Source of the DNA: Nostoc flagelliforme FACHB-838
Lineage (GTDB): Bacteria > Cyanobacteriota > Cyanobacteriia > Cyanobacteriales > Nostocaceae
Length of the DNA: 64,000 nt
Assembly: GCF_014698065.1 (NCBI RefSeq)
Contig: NZ_JACJSI010000019.1
Coordinates: 1 to 64,000, forward strand
Direction: 5' to 3'
The position numbers and the translations under genes are program-made. Numbering within the stretch: the first letter of the stretch is position 1; each line of letters opens with the position of its first letter. Below are positions 49,099-57,557 of the stretch, in pieces. The notes beneath the pieces were generated by a model, which saw only the letters and a list, made by a program, of their open reading frames with translations, made no database searches and was not told where the DNA came from.

Positions 49099-49686
49099 TC
49101 AGTACTTTTTTGTCCTATCTCTATTCCCTAAGTGATACCAGTCATACCACTGCTTCGCGCTACGAAGTGCAAACCAAAGCAGTATTAAAGCAATTAATCC
49201 TCCTTGCCAGGGAGCATCAAAGGCAAAAAGTACTAAAGCAACGCACAAGGTGTCTTGAAGAAATACTGCCCACAATGGTAAGCCACGTAAGCGATAGAAC
49301 CAACCAACTTGGACTAACTGGAGTACCAAAGCTAATAAACCTCCAATCATGGCAACCAGCCAGTTCGGTGTTGCTGTTGCTGTCGCTACTGCTAACCCCA
49401 TAATTGCGCCTGCTAGGGGAGACATGAATAACTGAACTAGTTGTAGCAATCTTTGCCCCCACAGCTTTTTTGAGGCTAATAATTCAACTAAAGACCAACA
49501 GCTGAGGCAACCTAATAATATTGGTGGATAAATGTGAGATAGAATTGGAACTTGTGACCACAAGTTACTGCCCTGCAATAGTCCAATAATCAGCAGAGGT
49601 GTACCTATTCTCATTCCTGCTGCTGCCGATGCTGAAAGTGTGGCTAGGATTTCAATCATCAAAGCACTCGTAACACTAATAAACAA
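49099..49686 (-). CDS. DUF4126 family membrane protein
   Basis: A 195-residue protein with about six hydrophobic segments, matching the DUF4126 family (LATLSASAAAGMRIGTPLLI, SCWSLVELLASKKLWGQRLL, MSPLAGAIMGLAVA). No function is established for the family. Translation may start at M1 or at M10 (MIEILATL). The start region is followed upstream by an AT-rich gap to the purB hairpin. Confidence 0.8.
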   Translation of the reverse strand: MFISVTSALMIEILATLSASAAAGMRIGTPLLIIGLLQGSNLWSQVPILSHIYPPILLGCLSCWSLVELLASKKLWGQRLLQLVQLFMSPLAGAIMGLAVATATATPNWLVAMIGGLLALVLQLVQVGWFYRLRGLPLWAVFLQDTLCVALVLFAFDAPWQGGLIALILLWFALRSAKQWYDWYHLGNRDRTKKY

Positions 49687-49842
49687 GTAAGTATTTGTTT
49701 GTATATACTACCCAGTGCTTGCAATAATTCCAGCATCAAAAAGAAACTGTTCAGCAATGCAATATTAATTATTTTTGGTATCTTTAAATATATTTTTTTT
49801 TGATAATATCTGCGTATTTTTTGGGTAACAAGTAACAGGTTC

Positions 49843-49868
49843 GTAGTAAGCGCTCAAGCGCTCACTAC
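49843..49868. terminator. Hairpin downstream of purB
   Basis: GTAGTAAGCGCT and AGCGCTCACTAC pair with one mismatch across a 2-base loop, 14 bp beyond the purB stop. No immediate T-run follows on the purB strand, so it may act as a message-stabilising or repeat hairpin. It shares GTTCGTAGT...CACTACAA ends with 18627-18677. Confidence 0.5.
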
Positions 49869-49881
49869 AAGCAAATTAATC

Positions 49882-51177
49882 TTAAATTCCCAATCGTTGG
49901 TAAACTTCTTCTAAATGCCGCAGATGTTGCTGGGGGTCGAAACAAATCTCAAGTTCAGCTGGAGATAACTTTTGGGTAACACGCGGATCTTTGCTAATCA
50001 AGTCTTGGAAGTTGCCTTCTGGCTGATTCCAAGCGGCGTGAGCGCTTTCTTGAACGATCGCATAAGCCTCTTCTCGGCTGCTTCCCTTGTCTATCAAAGC
50101 CAGTAACACTTTTTGGCTGAACACAACGCCGCCGTAGCAGTTGAGATTCCGTTTCATGTTCTCAGGATAGACCAACAGGTTTTTCACCAAGTCGGTTATT
50201 TCTGACAACATAAAATGCGTTAAGGTGCAAGCATCTGGCAAAATTACCCGTTCTACAGAACTGTGGGAAATGTCCCGCTCATGCCATAAAGCAACGTTTT
50301 CTAAAGCTGCACCAGCATGACTTCTGACGAGTCGTGCCATTCCTGTCAGGCGTTCTGAACGGATGGGATTGCGCTTGTGTGGCATTGCTGAGGAGCCTTT
50401 TTGACCTTTGGCGAAGAATTCTTCAACTTCCAAAACGTCTGTTTTTTGCAGATTGCGAATTTCTACAGCAAAGCGATCGATGGTTGCGGCTACCAAAGCT
50501 AATTGTTGCACGTAGTCGGCGTGGCGATCGCGGGAAATAACTTGGGTTGAGGCCGTATCGGGTTTGAGTCCGAGTTTTTGGCAAGCGATCGCTTCTACAC
50601 GCGGTTCAATATTGGCATAAGTTCCCACTGCACCAGAAATCTTACCCACAGCGATCGTTTGCCGGAGTATTGTCAGCCGTTCTTGATGTCGCAACACTTC
50701 TGCTAACCAGCCAGCTAGCTTAAAACCAAAAGTGATCGGTTCAGCGTGAATACCATGCGATCGGCCGGCCATCACTGTATGACGATGTTCCCGTGCTTTT
50801 TGGCGAATTGCCTGAATCAAATCTTCCAGACGTTGCAATAATATATCCAGGCTGGCAACTAATTGCAGTGCTAAAGCTGTATCCAAAACATCCGAACTAG
50901 TTAAACCCAGGTGAATGTAGCGTCCGGCATCACCAACATATTCATTAACATTTGTCAAGAAAGCAATGACATCGTGGCGGACTACAGCCTCAATTTCCAG
51001 CACCCGCTTTGGGTCAAAATCTGCCTTGGCCTTAATTTCTTCAACCGCCTCAGATGGAATGTAACCAAGTTCAGCTTGAGCCTCACAAACAGCAATTTCC
51101 ACTTGCAGCCAAGTTTTTAGTTTATGGGCTTCACTCCACAGATTAGCCATTTCGGGCAAAGTATAGCGCTCAATCAC
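49882..51177 (-). CDS. purB: Adenylosuccinate lyase
   Basis: A 431-residue enzyme of the fumarase/aspartase superfamily acting twice in purine synthesis: it releases fumarate from SAICAR and from adenylosuccinate. The signature loop GSSAMPHKRNPIRSERLTG is intact (near 260), as are GRSHGIHAEPITFG with the catalytic histidine and LGLTSSDVLDTA. The length is normal for the bacterial short form. The gene is alone, without other pur genes nearby, with a hairpin downstream. Confidence 0.97.
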   Translation of the reverse strand: MIERYTLPEMANLWSEAHKLKTWLQVEIAVCEAQAELGYIPSEAVEEIKAKADFDPKRVLEIEAVVRHDVIAFLTNVNEYVGDAGRYIHLGLTSSDVLDTALALQLVASLDILLQRLEDLIQAIRQKAREHRHTVMAGRSHGIHAEPITFGFKLAGWLAEVLRHQERLTILRQTIAVGKISGAVGTYANIEPRVEAIACQKLGLKPDTASTQVISRDRHADYVQQLALVAATIDRFAVEIRNLQKTDVLEVEEFFAKGQKGSSAMPHKRNPIRSERLTGMARLVRSHAGAALENVALWHERDISHSSVERVILPDACTLTHFMLSEITDLVKNLLVYPENMKRNLNCYGGVVFSQKVLLALIDKGSSREEAYAIVQESAHAAWNQPEGNFQDLISKDPRVTQKLSPAELEICFDPQQHLRHLEEVYQRLGI

Positions 51178-51217
51178 AGTTCGGCACAGAATACAACCGT
51201 CATATTTTACAGTTTAA

Positions 51218-51769
51218 TTAATGTAGATCACTTTTTAACGCTATTTTTTGCTCAGGGACGGGAGTAGTTTTTGAATCCGATGTGATGATACTAATCCTAC
51301 CGTCAGCTTCCATATATGCCAACTTCACATCAGCCAAAAATTCCACACCTTGCTGACGTAACTTGCTCATTAATTCATCATCTGTAATTAACTCTCGTTG
51401 CAGATTACGCTGAATCATCCGACCATTTTTTACCAGTAGCAACGGTGGTGGATTCAAAAAACGTTGAAACTGGGGAAGTTTGTAGCCCAACCAGTTCAGC
51501 AAATAACTCCAAAAAATCACTGTCCCTACCAGGATAGCGCCTTCAGTAATCGATGTGTAATTAGTTGCCATAGCATTTTGGGCAGCTTCAGCAAATAGCA
51601 CAACTACGAGTAAATCAGTAATTCCTAGTGTTCCTAGTTGTCGGCTAGGAAGCAGACGTAACACTGAAAACAGCGCTAAATAAACCAGCGAACCACGGAT
51701 CATCAACTCAAAGACGCTGATGCTAGGAACAAAAATTGCCTGCCAATCGATAAAAAACCATTTTTCCAT
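51218..51769 (-). CDS. DUF421/YetF-like membrane protein
   Basis: A 183-residue protein with three hydrophobic segments in the first 90 residues, followed by a small cytoplasmic alpha/beta domain (LLLVKNGRMIQRNLQRELIT, DDELMSKLRQQG, VKLAYMEADGRISII). This is the DUF421 (YetF/YcaP) arrangement. The role is not established. It ends 41 bp before purB begins and has the same direction, so it could be cotranscribed with purB. Confidence 0.85.
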   Translation of the reverse strand: MEKWFFIDWQAIFVPSISVFELMIRGSLVYLALFSVLRLLPSRQLGTLGITDLLVVVLFAEAAQNAMATNYTSITEGAILVGTVIFWSYLLNWLGYKLPQFQRFLNPPPLLLVKNGRMIQRNLQRELITDDELMSKLRQQGVEFLADVKLAYMEADGRISIITSDSKTTPVPEQKIALKSDLH

Positions 51770-51924
51770 TAGCGCTGATTTTCTTCCTTTTTCAATAGAC
51801 TTCTGGAAAAATCCAGTATCAGGTTATTTATCTGTAGTCTTATTTCATAAAACTGACTTTTATTAGAGGTCAAATACTTCAATCTCTATCAGAGTTACAA
51901 ATATATAATCCCAGTATTCAGAGA

Positions 51925-52941
51925 TTAAAATCGCTGATTTTTTCTTCTCTGTTTTAAGCGCTTGGGCTTCTTGAAAGACCGGAACAAGCGATTAATAAAA
52001 TTAGAAGAGGGCTTTTTATTAGTCGATGTTTGTTTTGTTGGAGCTTTGCCATTAGATTGTGTCTTATCAGATAGAGGTATGGCATGTTTACTTGGCGTTA
52101 TGCCGCTGCCGTACCTTCTGGCATAAACTTGGGTAAACTCTGCACCGAAGAAAAGAATCTGCGCGGCATAGTTAACCCAAGCTAAGATTACCACCAGTGA
52201 ACCTGCTGCACCATAGGCTGAACCAAAACTGCCATTACCTAAGTATTGTCCTAAGAAAAATCTACCGATAGAGAACAAAAAGGAGGTGAGCATAGCTCCA
52301 ATTAAAACATCGCTCCAACCAATTTCGACATCTGGTAGAACTTTAAAAATAAGTCCGAACAGGAATGTAGTGATGGCAAAAGAGAGGATGAAGTTGATAA
52401 TCTGCCAGAGAAAATCTACACCTGGCACTAAGTTGCTAAAGTATGTTAATAATGCTGCTAATGCCGTACTAATTACCAGAGAAACTAAAAGTAAAAAGCC
52501 AATACCAATCACCATTGCAAAGGACAAAACCCGTAGGCGAATAATGTTAGTAACGCCTCGTCCGGGTTTCGGTTTCACTTCCCAAATCGTATTCAGGGAA
52601 TCTTGCAACTCGGTAAATAAACCAGTAGCACCTACTAGGAGAACTACGATACTAATGATAGAAGCGATCGCTCCTGTTTGTGGTTTGTTAGCATTCTGAA
52701 TCGCTGTTTGAATAAATTCTGCCCCATCTGGGCCAACTAAACCTTGAATTTGTCCGACAATTTGACCCCTTGCTGCTTCTTCGCCAAATACTGCCCCGGC
52801 GATCGCAATTACAATAATTAGCAATGGTGCAATAGAAAAAATTGTGTAATAAGCTAACGCCGCCGCTAACCGTGAGGCTTTATCCTCACTCCATTCTTTG
52901 AACGTCTCTTGTAATAACTTCCAAATCGCCTGTATATTCAT
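51925..52941 (-). CDS. YihY/BrkB family membrane protein
   Basis: A 338-residue protein with about six membrane segments (SIAPLLIIVIAIAGAVFG, SIVVLLVGATGLFTELQDSL, GSLVVILAWVNYAAQILFFG). ELQDSLNTIWEVKPK and GAEFTQVYARRYG are family hallmarks. The basic C-terminal tail of about 50 residues (KAPTKQTSTNKKP, KPKRLKQRRKNQRF) is unstructured and cytoplasmic. The family was once called ribonuclease BN in error; its real function is uncertain. An AAGGAAG precedes the start. Confidence 0.88.
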   Translation of the reverse strand: MNIQAIWKLLQETFKEWSEDKASRLAAALAYYTIFSIAPLLIIVIAIAGAVFGEEAARGQIVGQIQGLVGPDGAEFIQTAIQNANKPQTGAIASIISIVVLLVGATGLFTELQDSLNTIWEVKPKPGRGVTNIIRLRVLSFAMVIGIGFLLLVSLVISTALAALLTYFSNLVPGVDFLWQIINFILSFAITTFLFGLIFKVLPDVEIGWSDVLIGAMLTSFLFSIGRFFLGQYLGNGSFGSAYGAAGSLVVILAWVNYAAQILFFGAEFTQVYARRYGSGITPSKHAIPLSDKTQSNGKAPTKQTSTNKKPSSNFINRLFRSFKKPKRLKQRRKNQRF

Positions 52942-53059
52942 CCAATCAGCTTCCTTCTACGAGGTGTTGCTTAGTCCCTGATATATTGGATACTGATTTC
53001 CTAAGTTGCAGCATCCTCCCAAGGGTGTTTGTGAAGCGTTCTTGGGGAGGAATTTAGAA

Positions 53060-53335
53060 TTTTATAGTGACATGGAGTCGAAAAAAACCACACTTTCAGT
53101 TTGGTCAGCTGTACCGCAAGCCCTAGCTTATATGATAGCTAACTCCAACCCCAGTAAACCTGTGTTTGGGATAGTAACGAATGGAGACGATATTTTATTT
53201 GTCAAAGTGATGCAAACAAATACACCACAGTACGATTTGTCAAAAGTCTTTGCTCCGTTTGCATCCGCGAGAGAACTGTACGCAATTTTGCAAATTCTCA
53301 AGCGTATTGGTCAGTTAATTTCTTCTAGGTCTTAG
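53060..53335 (+). pseudogene. 5'-truncated nuclease-like gene (HsdR N-terminal-type family)
   Basis: The readable part from MESKKTTLSVWSAVPQALAY through FGIVTNGDDILFVKV and DLSKVF to LYAILQILKRIGQL resembles the C-terminal half of small cyanobacterial proteins annotated as restriction subunit R-like. In those proteins ESK is the end of a PD-(D/E)xK nuclease core. The N-terminal half with the other catalytic residues is missing. Upstream sequence from 53006 stays open but is built from repeat-like DNA. A shortened functional protein starting at ATG 53072 cannot be excluded. Confidence 0.55.
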
Positions 53336-53353
53336 AGGGTGTTTGAGATTACC

Positions 53354-54898
53354 TTAAAAATAGCTATTACTACTGCATCCTATCGATTGTGCGATACTGA
53401 ATTGCTTCGCTACATGATTGGTTTTTAGCTCATCTTCTCCTGCTAAATCTGCAATAGTCCGTGCTACTTTGAGAATGCGATCGCTTGCTCTTGCTGATAA
53501 ACCTAATTTTCTAATTGCTGCTTCTAATAAATTGCGACTAGCATCATCTAACTTGCACCATTTCTGGAGATGGCGACTTTGCATGTGGGCATTGCAACGC
53601 AGATTTACTTCTCCTTGGAAACGGGTGATTGCGCGATCGCTTGCTTGTTGCACTCGTTCGCGTACTGATATTGATGTTTCTCCCGTCGGTTGTTGGGTAA
53701 TTTCTTCTGGTTTCAAGCGATTCACTGCAACTTGTAAATCAATTCGATCCATCAACGGCCCAGAAAGTTTTGCCCAATATTGCTCGCGTTGGCGGGGAGA
53801 ACAAGTACATTGTTGGATAGTATCGCCATAGTAACCGCAAGGACAGGGATTAGTACTCGCCACCAAAGTAAACTGCGCGGGAAACATTACCGATAATTTG
53901 GTGCGGGAAATTGTGACGTAGCCATCTTCTAGAGGTTGACGCAGAAATTCCAACACATCACGTTTGAACTCAGTGAGTTCATCAAGAAACAGCACGCCCC
54001 TATGAGATAATGAGATTTCTCCAGGACGAGGGAAGCTTCCACCACCAACTAGAGAAGGCCCAGATGCCGAGTGGTGGGGACTGCGAAAAGGGCGATCGCG
54101 TACTAATGAACCGCGATTTCTCAATAAACCAGCTACCGAATGAATGCGAGTCACTTCCAAAGATTCGGCAAAGCTCAATGGCGGTAAAATTCCCGGTAAG
54201 CGCCTTGCTAGCATGGTTTTCCCACTACCAGGCGGCCCGACAAAAATGAGATTATGCCCACCAGCCGCAGCAATTTCTAAAGCACGACGCGCATGAGCTT
54301 GTCCTTTCACATCATGCAAATCTGTGCCAGGGTAGGATGCTGTTGTTGTCTGTGTTGTACTATCTATCTGCACAGGTTTGTAACGCCCCGGATTATTTAA
54401 AAAATCCACCACCTCAGACAAATGCTTGCAGCCGTAAACAGACAAATCTTCAACCACTGCCGCTTCTTGGGCATTATCAGCAGGGAGAACTAAACCTGCA
54501 ATTCCCATCTTTTGGGCTGCTGCTGCGATCGGTAAGACACCAGCCACGGGACGCAAACTGCCATCTAAAGAGACTTCGCCCAAAAATAGATAATCCCCTA
54601 ACAAATCAGCGCTAACTTGCTCAGAAGCCGCCAAAATTCCCACACTAATAGGCAAATCGAAACAGGGGCCTTCTTTGCGTAAATCTGCCGGAGTTAAATT
54701 AATAACTATTTTACGCATCGGAAAGGCAAAGCCAGTATTTTTCAAAGTTGCTTTGACTCTTTCTCTTGATTCTTGAATCGCCGAATCTGGCAGTCCCAAG
54801 ACAACAATTCCCGGTAATCCTCCTGACACGTCGACTTCTACGCCGACTTTGACGGCATCGATGCCCACAATTGATGCACTCCAGACTCTAGCAAGCAT
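53354..54898 (-). CDS. ComM/YifB-type AAA+ ATPase (Mg-chelatase-like)
   Basis: A 514-residue protein. The N-terminal 170 residues are the Lon-like ChlI domain (VEVDVSGGLPGIVVLGLPDS). The AAA+ module has Walker A GPPGSGKTML (about 220), Walker B GVLFLDELTEF and sensor motifs, then a C-terminal Mg_chelatase C domain (LGLSARASDRILKVARTIAD). A CPCGYYGD...CTC cysteine cluster lies between them. In transformable bacteria ComM is a branch-migration helicase for integration of incoming DNA. Cyanobacteria of this group have several natural competence genes, so that role is plausible. It is distinct from the true magnesium chelatase subunit ChlI. Confidence 0.92.
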   Translation of the reverse strand: MLARVWSASIVGIDAVKVGVEVDVSGGLPGIVVLGLPDSAIQESRERVKATLKNTGFAFPMRKIVINLTPADLRKEGPCFDLPISVGILAASEQVSADLLGDYLFLGEVSLDGSLRPVAGVLPIAAAAQKMGIAGLVLPADNAQEAAVVEDLSVYGCKHLSEVVDFLNNPGRYKPVQIDSTTQTTTASYPGTDLHDVKGQAHARRALEIAAAGGHNLIFVGPPGSGKTMLARRLPGILPPLSFAESLEVTRIHSVAGLLRNRGSLVRDRPFRSPHHSASGPSLVGGGSFPRPGEISLSHRGVLFLDELTEFKRDVLEFLRQPLEDGYVTISRTKLSVMFPAQFTLVASTNPCPCGYYGDTIQQCTCSPRQREQYWAKLSGPLMDRIDLQVAVNRLKPEEITQQPTGETSISVRERVQQASDRAITRFQGEVNLRCNAHMQSRHLQKWCKLDDASRNLLEAAIRKLGLSARASDRILKVARTIADLAGEDELKTNHVAKQFSIAQSIGCSSNSYF

Positions 54899-54994
54899 TG
54901 CTTATATAACACTAAACCTTTAGAATCTCTAGCAGATGAGTTGGTAGATTGGCATTAGTGAAACCACATAGACGATTTTTCGGAATTAAGGCTA

Positions 54995-55162
54995 GTGGTC
55001 TGTCCCATTAATCTTGAGGGATAAAAGAACGAACCGCATTCGTGTTAGCGTCTCCCCTTCTCCCAAAGGGAGAGGCTAGCGCCAAGGGAGAAGGGCGCAA
55101 AAAGCGCAAAGGAAGAAAAGTTAAGAATGAGTTCACCCATTATATTTAATGGGACAGATCAC
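54995..55162. mobile_element. MITE-like element, GTGGTCTGTCCCATTAA inverted ends
   Basis: GTGGTCTGTCCCATTAAT at the left and GTGATCTGTCCCATTAAA (complement of the right end) match at 16 of 18 positions. The 168-bp body carries a CTTCTCCCAAAGGGAGAGG hairpin and no open frame. Confidence 0.75.
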
Positions 55163-55213
55163 CGATGGTCTGTCAATTTGAAATTGATGGGTAAGTTTAC
55201 GTGAGTTACACCC

Positions 55214-55287
55214 GTAAGGGCACGGCACTGCGTGCCCCTATACCTTGCAATATAATCTTGTACCGCATCTGAATGGGAACCGCTATA
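55214..55287. repeat. Dispersed element GTAAGGGCAC...GTGCCCCTATAC ... CCGCTATA
   Basis: An imperfect palindrome (55214-55242) followed by GTACCGCATCTGAATGGGAA and ending CCGCTATA. It is the same organisation as 62027-62086 and, inverted, 44342-44400. Confidence 0.65.
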
Positions 55288-55344
55288 CAAACCCTTAAAA
55301 CTATAAAGAAGTCTTTTACAACAATTCGAGAGGTAAAATAACTA

Positions 55345-55887
55345 TTGGAAAAATTATTAAGAATATCAAATATTATTGATAATTGCATTGAACGCATTGG
55401 TCGATTTACTAGTTGGCTAGTACTAGTAATGATCGTGCTTGGCGTGTGGAATGTTATCGGGCGATATCTCGGAAGAATTAGCGGTAACAACTTCACTTCT
55501 AACGCCTACATAGAATCTCAATGGTACATTTTTGATTTAGTTTTCTTGTTGGGAGCAGCTTACACCCTGAAGCACAACGAACACGTCCGGGTTGATATTT
55601 TTTACAGTAATTGGCCGTCTCGGCGAAAGGCACTTGCAGACTTAGTAGGGACTATATTTTTCCTCATCCCATTTTGTATCATGACGATTGTTTTTTCTTG
55701 GGATGCGGTTGTGGCTTCATGGCTAATTAAGGAAGCCTCATCTGATCCTGGGGGATTGCCTCGTTACCCCATTAAAGCAATGATTATTGTTGGCTTTGTG
55801 CTGCTGATTTTCCAGGGAATTTCTCAGGCGATCAAAAACTTGGCAATTCTTCAAAGCAGGGAGGAAAATCATGACGCTGGCTTATGA
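55345..55887 (+). CDS. TRAP transporter small permease (DctQ family)
   Basis: A 180-residue membrane protein with four hydrophobic segments and the DctQ motif YIESQWYIFDLVFLLGAAY followed by LKHNEHVRVDIFY. It forms the small membrane subunit of a TRAP system. The start is a TTG at 55345; GAGAGG lies about 11 bases upstream and the next internal ATG would remove the first membrane segment, so TTG is kept. Its 3' end overlaps the large permease gene by 17 bp, implying translational coupling. Confidence 0.88.
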   Translation: MEKLLRISNIIDNCIERIGRFTSWLVLVMIVLGVWNVIGRYLGRISGNNFTSNAYIESQWYIFDLVFLLGAAYTLKHNEHVRVDIFYSNWPSRRKALADLVGTIFFLIPFCIMTIVFSWDAVVASWLIKEASSDPGGLPRYPIKAMIIVGFVLLIFQGISQAIKNLAILQSREENHDAGL

Positions 55888-57208
55888 ATGGCTGGGGCCA
55901 GTGATGTTTGCTGGTGCTTTGGTGTTGCTGTCGCTGGGGTATCCGGTGGCTTTTTCTTTGGGTGGTGTGGCAATTTTATTTGGAATATTGGGAATTAGCT
56001 TAGGTGTATTTGACCCAGTGTTTCTAACTGCCATGCCACAGCGGATTTTTGGCATCATGGCAAACTATACCTTATTAGCTATCCCTTACTTCATCTTCAT
56101 GGGAGCAATGCTGGAGAAATCGGGGATAGCGGAGAGACTCTTAGAAACGATGGGGATTTTGTTGGGACGCTTGCGCGGCGGACTGGCTTTAGCTGTGATT
56201 TTGGTGGGTGCGCTGTTAGCAGCAACTACTGGGGTAGTAGCGGCGACTGTGGTGGCAATGGGTTTGATTTCTCTGCCAATTATGCTCCGCTATGGTTACA
56301 ACAAAGAATTAGCTACTGGTGTGATAGTTGCATCAGGAACTTTGGGGCAAATTATCCCGCCGAGTGTGGTGTTGGTAGTGCTGGGCGATCAATTGGGTGT
56401 ATCGGTAGGCGATTTGTTTCTCGGTTCGGTGATTCCCGGTTTGATGATGGCTGGTGCATTTGCCGTACACGTGCTGATTGTGGCATTTTTGAAGCCAGAT
56501 TTAGCACCAGCTTTACCTGCTGAGGTGAGAGATATTGGTGGTAAAGCTTTGGGAAGGCGGATAATTCGGGTGATGATACCGCCTTTGATCCTGATTTTGT
56601 TAGTTTTGGGGAGTATATTTTTTGGCATTGCTACGCCGACAGAAGCGGGTGCAGTTGGTTGTGGTGGTGCGATCGCACTGGCGGCTGCTAATCGTAAACT
56701 TACCTTAGAATCTCTGCGTCAAGTTTGTGATGCTACTTTGCGAATCACTAGTATGGTAGTTTTTATCCTATTTGGTTCCACAGCTTTTAGTTTAGTCTTT
56801 CGGGGATTAAATGGCGATCGCTTCATGTTCGATGTTCTTGCCAATCTCCCCGGCGGTAAAACTGGCTTTTTGATTGTCAGCATGGCGGTAGTATTTATCC
56901 TCGGCTTTTTCATCGACTTTTTCGAGATTGCCTTTATTGTCGTGCCGTTGTTTGTACCAGTTGCCCAAAACTTAGGTATTGACTTGATTTGGTATGGTGT
57001 AGTTTTGGGAGCAAATTTGCAAACATCTTTCCTCACTCCTCCCTTTGGCTTTGCGCTGTTTTACTTGCGGGGTGTCGCGCCACCAGAAGTTACTACAAAG
57101 GATATCTATCGTGGTGTAATACCATTTATTTTGTTGCAGCTATTAGTGGTGGTGTTAATTATTATTTTCCCTGGAATTGTCAGTTTCTTGCCTTCTTTGG
57201 GAAACTAG
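55871..57208 (+). CDS. TRAP transporter large permease (DctM family)
   Basis: A 445-residue protein with about 12-13 hydrophobic segments, the ion-coupled channel subunit of a TRAP transporter. Family motifs include YTLLAIPYFIFMGAMLEKSG, ASGTLGQIIPPSVVLVVLGD, IATPTEAGAVG and LGANLQTSFLTPPFGFALFY. A strong GGAGG lies upstream of ATG 55871. With the small subunit it most likely serves the TakP-like binding protein at 42789-43895, as no binding-protein gene is adjacent. 2-Oxoacid uptake is the likely role. Confidence 0.92.
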   Translation: MTLAYEWLGPVMFAGALVLLSLGYPVAFSLGGVAILFGILGISLGVFDPVFLTAMPQRIFGIMANYTLLAIPYFIFMGAMLEKSGIAERLLETMGILLGRLRGGLALAVILVGALLAATTGVVAATVVAMGLISLPIMLRYGYNKELATGVIVASGTLGQIIPPSVVLVVLGDQLGVSVGDLFLGSVIPGLMMAGAFAVHVLIVAFLKPDLAPALPAEVRDIGGKALGRRIIRVMIPPLILILLVLGSIFFGIATPTEAGAVGCGGAIALAAANRKLTLESLRQVCDATLRITSMVVFILFGSTAFSLVFRGLNGDRFMFDVLANLPGGKTGFLIVSMAVVFILGFFIDFFEIAFIVVPLFVPVAQNLGIDLIWYGVVLGANLQTSFLTPPFGFALFYLRGVAPPEVTTKDIYRGVIPFILLQLLVVVLIIIFPGIVSFLPSLGN

Positions 57209-57246
57209 TGCGGTAAGGCGGAAGTCAAAAATCAAAAGGCTTTAAT

Positions 57247-57504
57247 TTGGGACTTTTTGGTTGTTTTGAATGTAGGGAGACGCAAACTAAGTTTACCGCT
57301 CCCTCTTTTTCTTTGAGATGCCTAAGCCCAAAAATACCATTGCGATCGCAACTCCAAAATGTACTGCAATATAACGCTTGGAGAAAGCGGACGACAAAAA
57401 AATCAATTCAAGAAGCAATTGCCACAACGCAACAACTGCGGCAAGAAGTAGCTTTAGATAAAACCTCAATCCGCAAAATGCTTAAAGAGGGACGAATATT
57501 TTAA
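57247..57504 (+). CDS. Small hypothetical, possible antitoxin remnant
   Basis: An 85-residue frame with a TTG start. The first 40 residues look arbitrary. The last 40 (SIQEAIATTQQLRQEVALDK and SIRKMLKEGRIF) have the look of the C-terminus of small antitoxins of toxin-antitoxin pairs, which often end in MIEEGRR-like sequence. No toxin gene follows; gatD converges from the other side. It may be a fragment fused to unrelated upstream sequence. The family is uncertain. Confidence 0.4.
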   Translation: MGLFGCFECRETQTKFTAPSFSLRCLSPKIPLRSQLQNVLQYNAWRKRTTKKSIQEAIATTQQLRQEVALDKTSIRKMLKEGRIF

Positions 57505-57557
57505 ACCGGGGAATTGCGTTCCCTGTGAAAGTCAGGGAACGAGAAAAACACGAAAAT

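Larger units (their letters stand above)
54899..55344. other. Intergenic region with two repeat elements
   Basis: Nearly all of the gap between the ComM-like gene and the TRAP permease operon is made of the two elements at 54995-55162 and 55214-55287. GAGAGG near 55328 may be the ribosome site for the next gene. Confidence 0.5.

Noticed and set aside
53354-54898. True magnesium chelatase subunit ChlI
   Set aside because: The N-terminal Lon-like domain and the cysteine cluster identify the ComM/YifB group.
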